Below are positions 14,808-26,816 of a DNA stretch of 39,836 bases, piece after piece. How positions within the stretch are numbered: the stretch's first letter is position 1; each line of letters opens with the position of its first letter. The position numbers and the translations under genes were made by a program. The notes under the pieces were generated by a model. The model did not search any database. It worked only from the letters and a program-made list of their open reading frames with translations, and was not told where the DNA came from. The stretch is from Paenibacillus sp. A3 (lineage in GTDB: Bacteria; Bacillota; Bacilli; Paenibacillales; NBRC-103111), in assembly GCF_001399685.1 (NCBI RefSeq), contig NZ_JTHN01000134.1:1-39836 (forward strand), in the 5' to 3' direction.

Positions 14808-17800
14808 CGTTTGATTTCCTCCCTGAAGGTTTTGACTGTCCGACTTTTCAGCGCCTGCAGCTTCACCGAAATCTGCTGTCCGATTTCCGTCAGCGGTCCG
14901 GGCTGGCACAGGTCTTTATGCCGGCATGCAATATCGTAGCGCTCCATCTGCCCGCTAATATACGGGCGCCACATCTCGGGATCGATCGGATCGAACCAGT
15001 CCGGAATAATTGTGGAATGGAAGAACAGCAGATCGCCCTCGTACCGCTTCGGCACGTACGCCCCTAACAGACGGACCGAATTCTCGTAGGTCGTGCGCAG
15101 ATTCCGGATAATCGCTTCGTCCAAGCTTGCCAGCGCGCTGCCGTCGCTGCGCAGAATCTCAATGGCGGCGGCCATGGTGAGCGGAACGTCGCCGAGACTG
15201 TCCGGGTCGTAGCCGCCGAGCGCCAGCATCGCGGTCAGCGCTTCTTCCTCGTCCACTTCGCCGCGAATCGGCAAATAATGGCTTGGGAAGGCATCCAGCA
15301 TCGCAAGGAACTCGACTTCCTCCCCTTCCTGCTGCAGTTGGACGGCCATGGCCTGCGCCACGTTGCCGCCGAGCGACCAGCCGAGCAGCCGGTACGGGCC
15401 GGTTGGCTGCACCGTGCGGATGTGCGCAATGTAATCCGCCGTCATCTCGTCCAGCGACTGCGGCAGCGTCTCGCTCTGCGCAATGCCCCGGGCCTGAAGG
15501 CCGTAGATCGGGTATTCCATCCCGAGATGCTTCATCAGGCCGGCGTAGCACCAGCTAAGCCCGCCCGCCGGATGCACGCAGAAGAGCGGCAGCTCGGTAC
15601 CATGGGCCCGCAGCGGCAGGAGCACTTGGAGCGCGGATTGATCCGTCCCCATCTCCAGCCGCTCCGCAAGCCCGGCAACCGTTGGCGTCTCGAAGAGGAC
15701 GCCGATGCCGAGATCGCGGCCCATCGCTTCACGAATGCGGCTCATCAGCCGCACCGCCAGCAGCGAATGCCCCCCGAGCTCGAAAAAGCCGTCGTCGATC
15801 CCCACACGCCGCAGCCCCAGCACTTCGGCGAACAAATCGCACAACACTTCTTCTTGCGGCGTGCGCGGGCCTCTTCCGTCGGGGTCGACGGTCCAATCCG
15901 GCACAGGCAGCGCCTTCCGGTCCAGCTTGCCGTTCGGCGTAAGCGGCAGGGCGTCCATGCCGATGACGGCCGACGGCACCATGTAATCCGGCAGGCTGGC
16001 TCCCGCATACCGGCGCAGTTCCGCAGGCTCGGCGAGCGAGTCCGGCGCGGGGACGACGTATGCGACCAGCCGCTTGTCGCCCGGCTGATCCTCGCGCACC
16101 ACGACGGCGACCTGAGCGACGCCGGGATGCCTTGCCAGAACCGCCTCGATCTCGCCCGGCTCGATGCGGAACCCGCGGATCTTCACCTGATGATCCGCCC
16201 GGCCCAAATAATCCAGCGAGCCGTCCGCGAAGCGCCGGGCCAAGTCGCCGGTACGGTACATCCGGGAGCCCGGCGCGCCGAACGGATCGGCCACGAAGCG
16301 CTCCGCCGTCAGACCCGGACGTCCCCAATAGCCGCGCGCCAGTCCGGCTCCGGCCACATACATTTCTCCCACCACCCCGGGCGGTACGGGCTGCAGCGCT
16401 TCATCCAGAACGTAGACCCGCAAATCCGGAATCGCTTCGCCGATCAAGCTGCCGCTCCCCGAAGCGGCGCTGCTGCGGTCCAACTCCTTGTAGCTGACAT
16501 GCACGGTTGTCTCGGTAATGCCGTACATGTTGATCAATCTCGGGGCGTCGTCCGGATGGCGCGCATACCATTCCTCCAGCCGTCCGAGCTCCAGCGCCTC
16601 GCCGCCGAAGACGACGTAGCGCAGAGCCAGCTCCCCGCCCAGCGACGGATGCTCGCGGTCCGCTTGCATCAGCTGATAAAACGCCGACGGCGTCTGATTC
16701 AGCACTGAAACCCGCTCTCTTACGAGCAATTGCAGGAACTCCGCGGGCGACCGGCTGACCGTGTGCGGCACCACCACGAGGCGGCCGCCATGGAGAAGCG
16801 GTCCCCAGATTTCCCATACGGAAAAGTCGAAAGCATACGAATGGAACAGCGTCCAGACATCCTCCGAACCGAAGCCGAACCAATGCTGCGTCGAGGCAAA
16901 CAACCGTATGACGTTCTGATGCGGGATAACGACGCCTTTCGGCTTGCCCGTCGAGCCCGAGGTATAGATCATATACGCTGGGCTGAGCGGCGACAGCGGC
17001 CCTCTGCGATCGGCGTCACCAGGGTTATCCGGCGAATACGCCCTTAGCCGTCCCGCCGTATCCGGCGCATCCAGCACCAGTCGCGGCAGGCTGCCGGTAT
17101 CCGGCAAGCCCTGAGCCCCAGCTTCGCTTGTGACGACATACACCGGCCGGGCGTCCTCCAGCATATAAGCCAGCCGGTCGGCAGGATAATCCGGGTCCAG
17201 CGGCAAGTACGCAGCCCCGGCCTTCAGCACGGCCAGCACGCCGATCACCATCTCTATCGAACGCGGCAGCGCCAGCGCCACCATCTGCTCGGGGCCGACG
17301 CCTTCGGCGATCAGCAGATGCGCCAGCCGGTTGGCGCGGCGGTTCAGCTCCGCATAGTCGAGGCTCTCCTCCTCGTAGACGACGGCCGCCGAATCGGGAG
17401 TACGGGCCACCTGCGCCTCGAACAGCGCGGGCAGATGAGCCCCCGGCGTCACGGGCAGCGGCTCGCGCCACTGCGACAGCAGGCTGCTGCGCTCGTCGGG
17501 CATCAAGATATCCAGCCACCCGATCGGCTGATCCGGCTCGGCCGCCGCTCCCTCCAGCATCTGCACAAACCGCGCGGCCAGCATTTCCGCCGTGCTGCGC
17601 TCGAACAGATCGGAGCTGTACTCCAGAAGCCCCTCCATCCCGTCCGGCGTGCCATCCGGCCTGCGGCGCTCGTTCAGCTCGAAGGTCAGATCGAACTTGG
17701 CCGTGCCGGGGCTATCCAATTGAAGACGCGCCTCTACTCCGGGCAGATCCAGCGCAGCATCGGGCGTATTTTGCAGCACCAGCATGATCTGGAACAGCGG

Positions 17801-20800
17801 GTGCCGGGCCCGCGAGCGTACGGGATTCAGCACCTCGACCAAACGTTCGAAAGGCACATCCTGATGCTCGTAAGCAGCCAGACTCGCCTGGCGGACGCGG
17901 GCCAGCAGCTCGCGGAAGGACGGATCGCCGGACGTATCGGTGCGAAGCACCAGCGTATTGATGAACAAGCCGACCAGGCCGTCCAGCGCATCGTCGCTCC
18001 GCCCCGCAATCGGACTGCCGATCGGGATATCCGTCCCGCCGCCGAGCCGGGTAAGCAGCACCGCAAGCGCGGACTGCAGCACCATGAACAAGCTGGCCTT
18101 GCTTTCGCGGGCATGCTCCGCAAGCCGGAGGTTCAGCTCGCTGCCGATCCGGAAGCGGACAACCCCGCCCCGATAGCTTGCCGCCGCAGGCCTCGGACGG
18201 TCGGTCGGCAGCGTCAGCTCATCCGGCAAGCCCTGCAGCGTCCGGGTCCAGTAGGCGAGCTGCTTCGCGATCAAGCTGTCGGCATCGCCCTCGCTGCCAA
18301 GCAGCCGCTCCTGCCAGATCGCATAGTCGGCATATTGCACCGGCAGCGGAGCCCAAGCGGGCGATTCGCCCCGCAGACGGGCAGCGTAGGCGGCGGACAG
18401 CTCGCGGGTGAGCGGCACCAGCGACCAGCCGTCGCCCGCGATATGGTGAAGCAGCAGCAGCAGGGCGTATTCGTTCTCGCCAAGCACGAACAATTCGGCG
18501 CGAAGCGAAGGCTCCTCGGCGAGCCGGAAGCCGTAGCGCACTGCCTCCTCCAACCGCTCGGACAGGTCGTCTTCGCGGACTTCGGTTACAAGCAATCGGG
18601 GCTTGGCAGCCGCCGCATCCAGAATGAGCTGCTGCGAAGAGCCCTGCGTATCCGGGAAAATCGTGCGCAGCGTCTCGTGCCGGCTTACCACATCGCCGAG
18701 CGCTTCTTCCAGCGCGACCACGTTTAACGGGCCGTACAGCCGCGCCACCAGCGGAATGTTGTAGGTCGGACTCGGACCTTCCAGACGATACAGAAACCAC
18801 AGCCGGTTCTGGGCAAAAGAAAGCGGAACCGCCTCCGGCCGCTCGGCCGGACGCACGGCCGGTCTGGCGGCCTGCGCCTGATCGAGACGCTTGGCGAGAC
18901 CGGCGACGGTAGGCGACTCGAAGAGGCCCCCGATGCCGAATTCCACGCCGAACACTTCCCGGATACGGGCCACGATCCGCCCCGCCAGCAGGGAATGGCC
19001 GCCGAGCCCGAAGAAGTCGTCGTCGATGCCCGCCTTCGCCAGGCCGAGCACCTCCGCGAACAAGCCGCACAGCAATTCCTCCTGCGGCGTTCTCGGACTG
19101 CGGCTGACGACTGCGTGAAAATCCGGGGCAGGCAGCGCCTTGCGGTCGATTTTTTTATTGGGCGTCAACGGCATGGCGGCCAACGGCACGAAGGCGGAAG
19201 GCACCATGTAATCGGGCATCACTTCGGCCACATAGTGCCGAAGCTCCGCCGGATCGGGGCCGTCCGGGGCATTGGCCGTGAAATAAGCAACAAGCCGTTT
19301 ATCCCCGGGCCGGTCCTCCCGCGCGACGACCGTAACCTGATCAATGGCCGGATGCCGCGAAAGCAGCGACTCGATTTCGCCGAGCTCCACCCGGAAGCCG
19401 CGAATCTTGATCTGATGATCGGCACGGCCTATGTAATCGAGAGTGCCGTCCTCAAGCCACCGGGCAAGATCGCCCGTACGGTACATCCGGCTGCCGGGCG
19501 GTCCGAACGGATCGGCTACGAATCGCTCGGCCGTCAGGTCCGGTCGGCCCAAATAGCCCCGGGCCAGCCCCGCCCCTGCAAGATACAGATCGCCCGCTAC
19601 GCCCGGCGGCACCGGAGACAGTCCCGCATCGAGCACGTAAGCCTGCGTGTTCGCAATCGGCCCGCCGATCGGCGGCGTCCCCGTGCGCTCTTCGCCCAGG
19701 AGCCCGGCGGTGGAATAAATCGTCGTTTCCGTCGGTCCGTATTGGTTATGCACCTCGCAGCCGAGCGACTGCATCGCGAGCTTCAGCCCCAGCGGAAACG
19801 CCTCGCCGCCCGTAATGATCCGCAGGCCGGGGAACGGCTCGGGCTTGCTCGACGCGAGCGCCTGCCACAGGGTCGGCGTCGCCTGCATGATCGTAGCCCC
19901 CGAGTCGTGAATCATCCTCGCCAGTGCAGGCGGGTCCACGATCACCGGCTTCGGAGCAATAACGATGCGAGCCCCCGTCGTAAGAGGCAGGAACATTTCA
20001 AGCACCGAGATGTCAAAAGCAATCGTCGTCACCGACAGCAGCCGGTCCCGGACGCTCAGCCGGAACTTGTCCTGCATGGACGTAAGCAGGTTGGTCAAGC
20101 TGCCGAAGGTCACGATCACGCCTTTTGGCTTGCCGGTTGAGCCCGACGTGTAAAGAATATAGGCAGGATGAAGAGGCGACAGACGGCCCGTACGGTCCTC
20201 GTCGCCGGGAGAAGTTTCCGGCTGGCGCAGCAGATCCGCTTCGGCAGCAGGCTCGTCAAGCATGAGGAGCGGCCCAGCAGCCCCGGAAGGCAGCCGGGAA
20301 GCCGTTTCCCTGTCCGTCAGGATGCACAGAGGGGCGGCGTCTTGAAGCATGTAGGCCAACCGGTCCTGCGGATAGTCGGGGTCCAGCGGCAAATACGCGG
20401 CGCCGGTTTTATGGACGGCCAGAACCGCCACGACCGCTTCCGCCGACCGCGGCAGCAGCAGCGCCACGATGTCTTCCGGACCGACGCCCCGCGAGATCAA
20501 CGCATGTGCCAGCCGGTTGGCGCGCCGATTCAATTCGGCGTACGTGAGGACCGTGTCCTCGAAAACGACGGCAACCTCATCCGGCGTGCGCGCCGCTTGG
20601 GCCTCGACCATTGCGGACGTGGAGGCTTCCGGAAATTCGCGGGCCGTCTCGTTCCATCCAATGAGGACCTGGTCCCGTTCCACGGGCAGCAGCATGTCGA
20701 TCTGCGAGATCGGCTGCCCGGGATCGGCCGAGGCAAGGCGTTCCAGCCAGCCAAGGAACCGCCGCTGATGGGCCGCCAGCTCTTCCGCCCCATACACCGC

Positions 20801-22000
20801 CGGATTTCCGTCGAAGTCTACCCGCAGCCCGCTTCCGTCCGATCGGTCGTAGACGTGGATCGACAGATCGTCCACAGGCCCGGCAGACAGATTATGCGGA
20901 ATGCCGGGGCAGCCGGCAAAGCTCAGCCGATAGTCGAACGGCATCACGTTGATCATCGGCCCGAACAAGCGGCGGTTTTCCCCGAGCAGCTTCAGCTCCC
21001 GCCGCATATCCTGCTGCCGGTACAGCTGGTGGCGCCGGGCCTCGCGAACCTCCCGCGAAACTTGGCGCAGCAGCTCGGACAGCGGCATCTCGGGCCGCAC
21101 GGCCAAACGCAGCGGCAGCAGGTTCATGACCATGCCCGGAATGCGCAACGAAGCCGAGCCCAGACGGCACATCATGGGCAGACCGAGAATTACATCGTCG
21201 GACCCGGTCATCCGATGAACGTAAGCCGCCGCCGCCGCAATCACGACATCGGGCCATGTCGTTCCCGTCCGGTCGGCCGCGTCCCGCAGCGCGGACGCAT
21301 CGTCCGGCGACAGCTGCGCGGTCCGGCGCAGGAAGCCCGCCCCGGCTCTGGCCGTCCGGCTGCCCAGACTCACCGCTTCCGGCGCGTCGGCGAAGCGGGC
21401 AAGCCAGAAGGCCCGGTCCCGCTCCTGCTGCTCCGAAGCGCGATAAGCCTCGTCCTCCTGGAGAATCGATTGCAGCGTGCCGAAGGCGCCCGGCCCGGGC
21501 GGCTGCTCCTGGGAGAAGGCGGTATAGAGTTGAGCGGCTCTCTGGGCCAGCAACGAAAAGCTGTAGCCGTCGATGACGAGGTGATGGATGCGCTGATACC
21601 AGAGAAACCGGTCCGGGGCCAGCTTGAACAACGCTTGCGTAAACAGCGGTCCGCGCGTCAGGTCCATCGGCTCGGCCAAGTCCTGTCTCATCCAAGCCTC
21701 CGCCGCTTCCAGCGGATGGTCCGCTCCGCTGAAGTCCATATGATGCAGCATCCAGTCGGACGACGGCTCAAGACGCTGCCAAGGCCCGCCCCCGTCTTCG
21801 CCGAAGCGCAGATGCAGCGTTTCCGCCTCCGCCACCGTTTGACGCAGCGCCGCTTCGAAACGCACCGGGTCCACGGGTCCGCGAATATCGATATATTCCC
21901 CCGTATTAAACATCGGGCTCTCGGGATCAAGCTGCTGGGCGAACCAAATCCCCAGCTGCGCCCCCGTCAACGGCCAGCGGGCCTGCCGAGCTTCGGACAT
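14804..22000 (-). CDS. dhbF: Dimodular catecholate siderophore NRPS (DhbF-like)
   Basis: This 2398-residue NRPS has the length and order of DhbF: C1 (about 8-435, HHLVIDG at 139), A1 (455-955, [11 protein letters not shown] at 617), PCP1 (Ser1003 in GGHSLLA), C2 (1057-1490, HHIAGDG at 1185), A2 (1520-2025), PCP2 (Ser2079) and TE (2125-2398, GWSLGG with Ser2209; His2361 likely). C1 would accept dihydroxybenzoate from DhbB, and the TE would trimerise and cyclise the chain. By hand alignment to GrsA the A2 pocket reads D-F-W-N-V-G-M-V-H-K, a threonine code. A1 reads D-I-L-Q-I-G-Q-I-Y-K, close to the glycine code DILQLGLIWK but different at three positions. The start at 22000 is set by AAGGAGGG seven bases upstream. 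The gene starts 14 bases after dhbB stops, and its stop overlaps mbtH. Confidence 0.95.
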   Translation of the reverse strand: MSEARQARWPLTGAQLGIWFAQQLDPESPMFNTGEYIDIRGPVDPVRFEAALRQTVAEAETLHLRFGEDGGGPWQRLEPSSDWMLHHMDFSGADHPLEAAEAWMRQDLAEPMDLTRGPLFTQALFKLAPDRFLWYQRIHHLVIDGYSFSLLAQRAAQLYTAFSQEQPPGPGAFGTLQSILQEDEAYRASEQQERDRAFWLARFADAPEAVSLGSRTARAGAGFLRRTAQLSPDDASALRDAADRTGTTWPDVVIAAAAAYVHRMTGSDDVILGLPMMCRLGSASLRIPGMVMNLLPLRLAVRPEMPLSELLRQVSREVREARRHQLYRQQDMRRELKLLGENRRLFGPMINVMPFDYRLSFAGCPGIPHNLSAGPVDDLSIHVYDRSDGSGLRVDFDGNPAVYGAEELAAHQRRFLGWLERLASADPGQPISQIDMLLPVERDQVLIGWNETAREFPEASTSAMVEAQAARTPDEVAVVFEDTVLTYAELNRRANRLAHALISRGVGPEDIVALLLPRSAEAVVAVLAVHKTGAAYLPLDPDYPQDRLAYMLQDAAPLCILTDRETASRLPSGAAGPLLMLDEPAAEADLLRQPETSPGDEDRTGRLSPLHPAYILYTSGSTGKPKGVIVTFGSLTNLLTSMQDKFRLSVRDRLLSVTTIAFDISVLEMFLPLTTGARIVIAPKPVIVDPPALARMIHDSGATIMQATPTLWQALASSKPEPFPGLRIITGGEAFPLGLKLAMQSLGCEVHNQYGPTETTIYSTAGLLGEERTGTPPIGGPIANTQAYVLDAGLSPVPPGVAGDLYLAGAGLARGYLGRPDLTAERFVADPFGPPGSRMYRTGDLARWLEDGTLDYIGRADHQIKIRGFRVELGEIESLLSRHPAIDQVTVVAREDRPGDKRLVAYFTANAPDGPDPAELRHYVAEVMPDYMVPSAFVPLAAMPLTPNKKIDRKALPAPDFHAVVSRSPRTPQEELLCGLFAEVLGLAKAGIDDDFFGLGGHSLLAGRIVARIREVFGVEFGIGGLFESPTVAGLAKRLDQAQAARPAVRPAERPEAVPLSFAQNRLWFLYRLEGPSPTYNIPLVARLYGPLNVVALEEALGDVVSRHETLRTIFPDTQGSSQQLILDAAAAKPRLLVTEVREDDLSERLEEAVRYGFRLAEEPSLRAELFVLGENEYALLLLLHHIAGDGWSLVPLTRELSAAYAARLRGESPAWAPLPVQYADYAIWQERLLGSEGDADSLIAKQLAYWTRTLQGLPDELTLPTDRPRPAAASYRGGVVRFRIGSELNLRLAEHARESKASLFMVLQSALAVLLTRLGGGTDIPIGSPIAGRSDDALDGLVGLFINTLVLRTDTSGDPSFRELLARVRQASLAAYEHQDVPFERLVEVLNPVRSRARHPLFQIMLVLQNTPDAALDLPGVEARLQLDSPGTAKFDLTFELNERRRPDGTPDGMEGLLEYSSDLFERSTAEMLAARFVQMLEGAAAEPDQPIGWLDILMPDERSSLLSQWREPLPVTPGAHLPALFEAQVARTPDSAAVVYEEESLDYAELNRRANRLAHLLIAEGVGPEQMVALALPRSIEMVIGVLAVLKAGAAYLPLDPDYPADRLAYMLEDARPVYVVTSEAGAQGLPDTGSLPRLVLDAPDTAGRLRAYSPDNPGDADRRGPLSPLSPAYMIYTSGSTGKPKGVVIPHQNVIRLFASTQHWFGFGSEDVWTLFHSYAFDFSVWEIWGPLLHGGRLVVVPHTVSRSPAEFLQLLVRERVSVLNQTPSAFYQLMQADREHPSLGGELALRYVVFGGEALELGRLEEWYARHPDDAPRLINMYGITETTVHVSYKELDRSSAASGSGSLIGEAIPDLRVYVLDEALQPVPPGVVGEMYVAGAGLARGYWGRPGLTAERFVADPFGAPGSRMYRTGDLARRFADGSLDYLGRADHQVKIRGFRIEPGEIEAVLARHPGVAQVAVVVREDQPGDKRLVAYVVPAPDSLAEPAELRRYAGASLPDYMVPSAVIGMDALPLTPNGKLDRKALPVPDWTVDPDGRGPRTPQEEVLCDLFAEVLGLRRVGIDDGFFELGGHSLLAVRLMSRIREAMGRDLGIGVLFETPTVAGLAERLEMGTDQSALQVLLPLRAHGTELPLFCVHPAGGLSWCYAGLMKHLGMEYPIYGLQARGIAQSETLPQSLDEMTADYIAHIRTVQPTGPYRLLGWSLGGNVAQAMAVQLQQEGEEVEFLAMLDAFPSHYLPIRGEVDEEEALTAMLALGGYDPDSLGDVPLTMAAAIEILRSDGSALASLDEAIIRNLRTTYENSVRLLGAYVPKRYEGDLLFFHSTIIPDWFDPIDPEMWRPYISGQMERYDIACRHKDLCQPGPLTEIGQQISVKLQALKSRTVKTFREEIKR

Positions 22001-22014
22001 ATGCGCTCCCTCCT

Positions 22015-23013
22015 TCATGTCGTAATATAATCCCCGTTCGGCAAAGCCCTGCTCAAGCGGGCGGACAGCAGAGCCCACCAATCGGCCAGCGTCGGACGCT
22101 CCGCCAGCTCGACGAAAGTGACTTCCACCCCGGATCGCCGCCACCGTTCAGCCAGACTCATAATGCGGATCGAATCCAGGCCCCACTGCGTAATCAAGTT
22201 ATCGTGCTCCGCAAGGGACGACGGAGCTTCCTGCAGCAAGTCCGCTACCAGCTCCCGCAAGCCGTCCTTGGTCAATGTCCCACTTTCCGCCGCCGCAGCC
22301 GCTTCCGATGCAGCTTCCGATGCAGCTTCCGATGCAGCTTCCGATAGGGCTTCCGGCTCGGCTGCGGTTCCCGCTTCACCGCGAAGCGCCTTGATCAAGC
22401 GTTCCGTCGTGATGGCAACCGCGCAGCGTTCGGCCGCGTAGGTGATTGCCAGCCGGTGCTTCTCCAGCGAGAAGTCCGCCACCGCATCGGCGACGAAGAA
22501 AGGCTCTACTTCCTGCATGAATGCTTCGCAGGAAGTCATGAGGCAGCCGATATGAGCGTAGATGCCGCATACGATTAACTGGTCGCGGCCAAGCTGGGTC
22601 AGTCTGGCGCGGAAATCCGTTTTCTGAAAGGCGCTGTACCGCCATTTGGTCAGCACGATATCGCGCTCGCCCGGCAGCAGCTCCTTCACGATCTGCTTCT
22701 GATAGGGCCCGTCATCGATCCCGGGACCCCAGAAATCCTGCAGCAATCCTCGCTGCTCCAGCGTCTGGCCGCCCGGCTGGGCGGAATAGACGACCGGTAT
22801 TCCCAACTCGTGGCAAACGCTTCGGAGCGTGCAAATGTTCTCCATCAGCTCGATGACAGGGGATGCCCCTGCCGTGAAAGCATCCACGAAATACTGCTGC
22901 ATGTCATGAATCAGCAAAACCGCACGTTTCGGATCGGGTGTCCAATTCACCCGGTTGGCGGGCAGGTCGGACGCCGTCGGCATCGGATAAGGCGTTATGG
23001 CAGGAAGAGCCAT
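22015..23013 (-). CDS. dhbB: Isochorismatase with aryl carrier domain (DhbB)
   Basis: This 332-residue bifunctional protein hydrolyses isochorismate to 2,3-dihydro-2,3-dihydroxybenzoate and pyruvate, then carries activated dihydroxybenzoate on its C-terminal carrier domain. The isochorismatase domain (1-215) shows [10 protein letters not shown] (Asp37), LTKWRYSAF (Lys123) and [10 protein letters not shown]. The aryl carrier domain (about 247-320) has the phosphopantetheine serine Ser281 in WGLDSIRIM. Between them, residues 217-246 form an Ala/Ser/Glu linker encoded by a 12-bp tandem repeat, making the protein about 20 residues longer than the Bacillus subtilis protein. GAGGAG precedes the ATG. 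It starts 21 bases after dhbE. It would be loaded by DhbE after phosphopantetheinylation by a transferase not in this window. Confidence 0.95.
   Translation of the reverse strand: MALPAITPYPMPTASDLPANRVNWTPDPKRAVLLIHDMQQYFVDAFTAGASPVIELMENICTLRSVCHELGIPVVYSAQPGGQTLEQRGLLQDFWGPGIDDGPYQKQIVKELLPGERDIVLTKWRYSAFQKTDFRARLTQLGRDQLIVCGIYAHIGCLMTSCEAFMQEVEPFFVADAVADFSLEKHRLAITYAAERCAVAITTERLIKALRGEAGTAAEPEALSEAASEAASEAASEAAAAAESGTLTKDGLRELVADLLQEAPSSLAEHDNLITQWGLDSIRIMSLAERWRRSGVEVTFVELAERPTLADWWALLSARLSRALPNGDYITT
22301..22348. repeat. 12-bp tandem repeat inside dhbB
   Basis: Four head-to-tail units of GCTTCCGATGCA (the last one diverged) encode a (Ser-Glu-Ala-Ala) repeat in the interdomain linker of DhbB. 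The unit is a multiple of three, so copy-number change would keep the frame. Confidence 0.85.
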
Positions 23014-23034
23014 CGTATCTCCTCTTTTCTCATG

Positions 23035-24669
23035 TTATTTTATCGGAGGCGCAGCTAAAGCCTGCTGCTTCTGGGCAATGAATTCGCGCAGCGCCTTCTT
23101 GCTGATCTTGCCGACCCCGGTTCGGGGGAACGACTCCATAAATTCCACCCGGTCGGGGATTTTGTAAGCGGCCAGCCCCCGCTCCCTCAGGAACGCTTTG
23201 AGCTCGGCCGGAGTAGGCGCAGGTGAATACGGCACGATGAAGGCGCAGCTGCGCTCGCCAAGGTAAGCGTCGGGCATCGAAACGACGGCGGCATCATGCA
23301 CGCCCGGATGCGCGAGGAGATGGTTCTCGACCTCCTCCGCCGCCACCTTATCGCCGCCGCGGTTGATCTGGTCCTTGGCCCGACCCTCGACGACAAGATA
23401 GCCCTCAGGCGTCATTCTGGCCATATCCCCGGTGCGGTAGAAGCCGTCCGCCGTGAACGCCCTGGCGTTATGCTCTTCGGCTTTGTAATAGCCGCGGATC
23501 GTATAGGGCCCCCGCGTCAGCAGATGTCCGACCTGACCGGGAGCGACCTCTTCATCCTCGTCATCCACGATGCGGATCTCGTCGTAAGGCGACATCGGTC
23601 TGCCCTGCGTATTCACCAGAATGTCCTCGGGATCGTCCGGCCGGGTATAGTTGACCAGCCCTTCCGCCATCCCGAAGACCTGCTGCAAGGTGCAGCCCAG
23701 AATCGGCTTCACCTTACGGGCGGCCTCCGCGCTGAACTTGGCCCCGCCGACCTGCAGCAGCCGAAGCGACGAGAGGTCGCTGCGGCGCGACTCGGCCGCG
23801 TCCAGCCATACGAGGGCCAACGGAGGCACGACGGCGGTGATCGTGACGCGTTCCCGCTCGATGAGAGGGAACGCCTCGTCCGGGCTGGAGCCGCGGGACA
23901 GCACGACGCGTCCGCCCACGTAGAGCGTGCCCAGCACGCCCGGGGAGCTCAGCGGATAATTGTGGGCCGTGGGAAGCACGGCAAGATAGATGCTATGCTC
24001 ATCGAGAGCGCACACTTCGGCGCTCATCCGCAAGCTGTAGATATAATCGTCGTGCGTGCGCGGAATCAGCTTCGGCAGCCCGGTGCTGCCGCCGGACAGC
24101 TGGAGAAACGCCACATCCCCGGAGCTTGGCTCCGGCAAATCGGGCAGCGGATCGGCATACAGGTCGCGCAGCGCCGTAAACTTCCCGGGATCGCCGGCTA
24201 CGATGACATGGCGCAGCGTCGGTACCTGCTCCTGCACTTGCGCCGCCAGCTCCCGGTAATCGAAGCCTGCCTCGACATCCGGAATAATATAAGCATTCGC
24301 ATTTGTAAACTCGGAAAAATAAGCAATCTCACTCCTGCGATGGAGCGGAAGAGCGAATACCGGCAGCGCACCCAGCCGAAACAGCGCAAAGCACACCTCG
24401 ATAAACTCCGCGATATTGGGAAGCTGCAAAATCACCTTGTCGTCCTGCCGAATGCCGAGCTTGTAAAATCCGGCGGCCAACCGGTCGACTCTCGCATCCA
24501 GCTCGGCGTAGCTGATCCGGCTTGTTCCGCTGACGACGGCGATGCGGTCCCCGTAAGCGGCGGCGCGCCCGCGCAGCATTTCACCGAACGTCTCGCCCGC
24601 CCAGCAGCCGGTCTCCCGGTAAAAATCCGCCATCTCTTTCGGCCACGAAGGGTATTGCGAACGCATCAT
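23035..24669 (-). CDS. dhbE: 2,3-dihydroxybenzoate-AMP ligase (DhbE)
   Basis: This 544-residue stand-alone adenylation enzyme activates 2,3-dihydroxybenzoate with ATP and loads it on the DhbB carrier domain. The phosphate-binding loop is [22 protein letters not shown] (from 191). The aryl-acid pocket mark is [10 protein letters not shown], with asparagine 237 in place of the aspartate used by amino-acid activating domains, as in DhbE/EntE. The C-terminal part has [30 protein letters not shown], and the catalytic lysine in [16 protein letters not shown]. The first ATG (24669) overlaps the dhbC stop codon as ATGA, indicating coupled translation; the next codon is also ATG. Length equals that of the family. 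Confidence 0.96.
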   Translation of the reverse strand: MMRSQYPSWPKEMADFYRETGCWAGETFGEMLRGRAAAYGDRIAVVSGTSRISYAELDARVDRLAAGFYKLGIRQDDKVILQLPNIAEFIEVCFALFRLGALPVFALPLHRRSEIAYFSEFTNANAYIIPDVEAGFDYRELAAQVQEQVPTLRHVIVAGDPGKFTALRDLYADPLPDLPEPSSGDVAFLQLSGGSTGLPKLIPRTHDDYIYSLRMSAEVCALDEHSIYLAVLPTAHNYPLSSPGVLGTLYVGGRVVLSRGSSPDEAFPLIERERVTITAVVPPLALVWLDAAESRRSDLSSLRLLQVGGAKFSAEAARKVKPILGCTLQQVFGMAEGLVNYTRPDDPEDILVNTQGRPMSPYDEIRIVDDEDEEVAPGQVGHLLTRGPYTIRGYYKAEEHNARAFTADGFYRTGDMARMTPEGYLVVEGRAKDQINRGGDKVAAEEVENHLLAHPGVHDAAVVSMPDAYLGERSCAFIVPYSPAPTPAELKAFLRERGLAAYKIPDRVEFMESFPRTGVGKISKKALREFIAQKQQALAAPPIK

Positions 24670-25934
24670 TGATCCCCCCTTACGGCTGCCGGCTGCGGCT
24701 GATTCAGTCCCATCGCCTGCAGCAGCGTCCGGAATTTGGCGGACGTTTCCGCCAGCTCGGCCTGCGGGCTCGACCCGGCAACGATCCCCGCGCCTGCGAA
24801 CAGCCGCAGCTCACGGCCTTCCACCTCGGCGCAGCGAATCGTCACGATCCATTCCCCGTCGCCGTTCGCATCGCACCAGCCGACCGCTCCCGTGAAGAAG
24901 CCCCGGTCGAACGGCTCGCTATCGATAATCGTCTCCCGCGCCAGATCGGTCGGGGTCCCGCAAACCGCCGGGGTCGGGTGCAGCGCTAAAGCCAGCTCCA
25001 GCGACGATACCCAAGGATCGGACAGCTCTCCGGTAACGACTGTGGACAGATGCCACATCGTGGACGTCTGTACGAGCGAAGGCTCGCTAGGTACGTCCAA
25101 GCGGCTGCAATAGGGGCGCAGCGCGTCAGCGACGGCTTCGATCACGACCGCATGCTCATGCCGGTCCTTGGCCGAAGCGAGCAGCGCCTCCGCCCTTCGC
25201 CGATCCTCGACCGGATCGCTGCTGCGGGGCGCGGAGCCCGCGAGCGGATTCGCCTTCAGCCGCCCTCCCGTTCTCGTCACAAGCAACTCCGGGCTGGCGC
25301 CGATCAGCGTTCGCGGCTCCTGACCGTTCGGCTCGTCCGGAGTCCATGCGGCCCGGGCTTCTCCCGGGGCCAGGTTCACCGCGAACGTATAGCCGTGCGG
25401 ATTATGCCGCGCCAAGTTGCGGAGAAGCCGGCGGACATCGACCTTCACAGGCAGCGTCAGATGCAAGGTTCTCCCAAGAACGACCTTGCGGAGGTCCCCC
25501 TTCTGAAAACGCGCCAACGCCTGGCTCACGCTCCGCTCGTAGACTTCCGGCTCCGGCACGGGGCGCAGCTTATAATCCGAGGCGTCGGGCTGCCTTTCCG
25601 CAGCCTCGCCGTTAAGCTGCAGTTTGCCGGCCCACCGGGCCGTCTGCGGCACAATCAGCTCCGCAGGCTTCGCGGGATCGAAGGGGATCGCTCCCACGAC
25701 AACGGAAGGCGCCCCTCCGGAAAATTGCGTGCGGGCCAGCAGTTCGGCCACGTGCTGCGGCAAGCTTTTGAGCCGATCTGCGCCTCCCTGCACGGACAGC
25801 CTGGCCACCTCCCCTTTCGCCAGCAGCGTACGCTGCGGCGAGGCCAGGAAAAACGACGAGCCGGCTTCATACATATCGATAAGTTCGGAAGCCCATGCGG
25901 CAGGAACCGTTTCCAGGTTCACCATGTCCATCAT
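24666..25934 (-). CDS. dhbC: Isochorismate synthase (DhbC)
   Basis: This 422-residue chorismate-binding enzyme converts chorismate to isochorismate, the first committed step of the siderophore pathway. The C-terminal catalytic half carries the family blocks [68 protein letters not shown]-like [26 protein letters not shown], and [28 protein letters not shown] with the magnesium-binding glutamates. The N-terminal half is less conserved, as usual. AGAGAGG overlaps the first ATG closely, so a start at 25931 or 25925 is also possible. Its stop overlaps the dhbE start. Confidence 0.95.
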   Translation of the reverse strand: MMDMVNLETVPAAWASELIDMYEAGSSFFLASPQRTLLAKGEVARLSVQGGADRLKSLPQHVAELLARTQFSGGAPSVVVGAIPFDPAKPAELIVPQTARWAGKLQLNGEAAERQPDASDYKLRPVPEPEVYERSVSQALARFQKGDLRKVVLGRTLHLTLPVKVDVRRLLRNLARHNPHGYTFAVNLAPGEARAAWTPDEPNGQEPRTLIGASPELLVTRTGGRLKANPLAGSAPRSSDPVEDRRRAEALLASAKDRHEHAVVIEAVADALRPYCSRLDVPSEPSLVQTSTMWHLSTVVTGELSDPWVSSLELALALHPTPAVCGTPTDLARETIIDSEPFDRGFFTGAVGWCDANGDGEWIVTIRCAEVEGRELRLFAGAGIVAGSSPQAELAETSAKFRTLLQAMGLNQPQPAAVRGDQ

Positions 25935-25954
25935 TCCTCTCTCTTAGAATGAAA

Positions 25955-26740
25955 TTATTTTCCTAAGGTTGCACCGCCATCGATGCACAAATCGCTCATC
26001 GTAATATGACCCGCCCGATCGGACACGAGAAAAACGACCGCATCCGCAATATCGGAGGGTCTGGCCAGCTTCCCGAGCGGAATGCCCAGCCGGAACGACT
26101 CCTGCGAACCCGCGATGACCGCCTGCTCCCCGGATTCAACCGTCCACAGCAGACGCTGCATCGCCGTGTCGGTCGAGCCCGGCGAGACGATATTGCAGCG
26201 GATATTGTGCCGGGCGTGCTCCAGCCCCAGGCATTTGGTAAACACCGTCGACGCCGCCTTGGAGGCCGCATAAGCCGCCATATGCATGCGCGGTACCCCG
26301 GCGGCATTCGACCCTACGGTCACGATCGCCCCGGATCGGCGGAGAGCCATGCGTCGAACGACGGCGCGGGATACGTAAAACACGCCTTTCGTGTTGACGG
26401 CAAATGTCGCCTCCCAGTCCTCGTCGCTGTACGATTCGATAGGCCCCATCCGGAGCACCCCGGCGACATTGACGAGAATACCGATGGGCCCAAGCTCCCG
26501 CTCGATGCGCTCCACCGCGTCCTCTACCGCCGAGCTGTCGCTGACGTCCGCCGGATAAGCCGCAGCCTGATAACCCCGGGCTTTCAGCTCTGCTGCAAGG
26601 CTGTCCAGCCCGTCCGCATTGCGGTCTACGACGGCCACGGAAGCCCCGAGTTCAGCCAGCGCACGCGCTACGGCTTCCCCTATGCCTTGGGCTGCCCCGG
26701 TGACGAGCGCGACTTTTCCTTCGATTCCCAGCTCTACCAC
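25955..26740 (-). CDS. dhbA: 2,3-dihydro-2,3-dihydroxybenzoate dehydrogenase (DhbA)
   Basis: This short-chain dehydrogenase makes 2,3-dihydroxybenzoate with NAD+. It has the Rossmann motif [28 protein letters not shown], the NVAG motif ([10 protein letters not shown]), the catalytic serine strand [13 protein letters not shown] and catalytic YAASKAA. The C-terminus [12 protein letters not shown] is the normal ending of the family. A GTG at 26740, with GGAG five bases upstream, gives 261 residues, the length of the Bacillus subtilis enzyme. An ATG at 26791 would add 17 residues of unconserved sequence and is the alternative. It lies between the esterase and dhbC in the operon. Confidence 0.93.
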   Translation of the reverse strand: MVELGIEGKVALVTGAAQGIGEAVARALAELGASVAVVDRNADGLDSLAAELKARGYQAAAYPADVSDSSAVEDAVERIERELGPIGILVNVAGVLRMGPIESYSDEDWEATFAVNTKGVFYVSRAVVRRMALRRSGAIVTVGSNAAGVPRMHMAAYAASKAASTVFTKCLGLEHARHNIRCNIVSPGSTDTAMQRLLWTVESGEQAVIAGSQESFRLGIPLGKLARPSDIADAVVFLVSDRAGHITMSDLCIDGGATLGK

Positions 26741-26816
26741 TTCATCTCCGTCCTTTCCATCACTCGCTTCAACGTCCTCGGTTCCCTGCATCCCCTTCCC
26801 GATAACTCGGCCGCCG

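Noticed and set aside
20168..22030. 620-codon plus-strand frame opposite the NRPS
   Set aside because: Long antisense frames are expected in G+C-rich genes. The NRPS on the other strand has complete motifs, and this frame is rich in Arg/Gln/Pro with no recognisable domain.
22301..22348. Tandem repeat considered as a CRISPR-like array or a mobile-element footprint
   Set aside because: The units are 12 bp with no spacers and lie in frame within dhbB as a protein linker.
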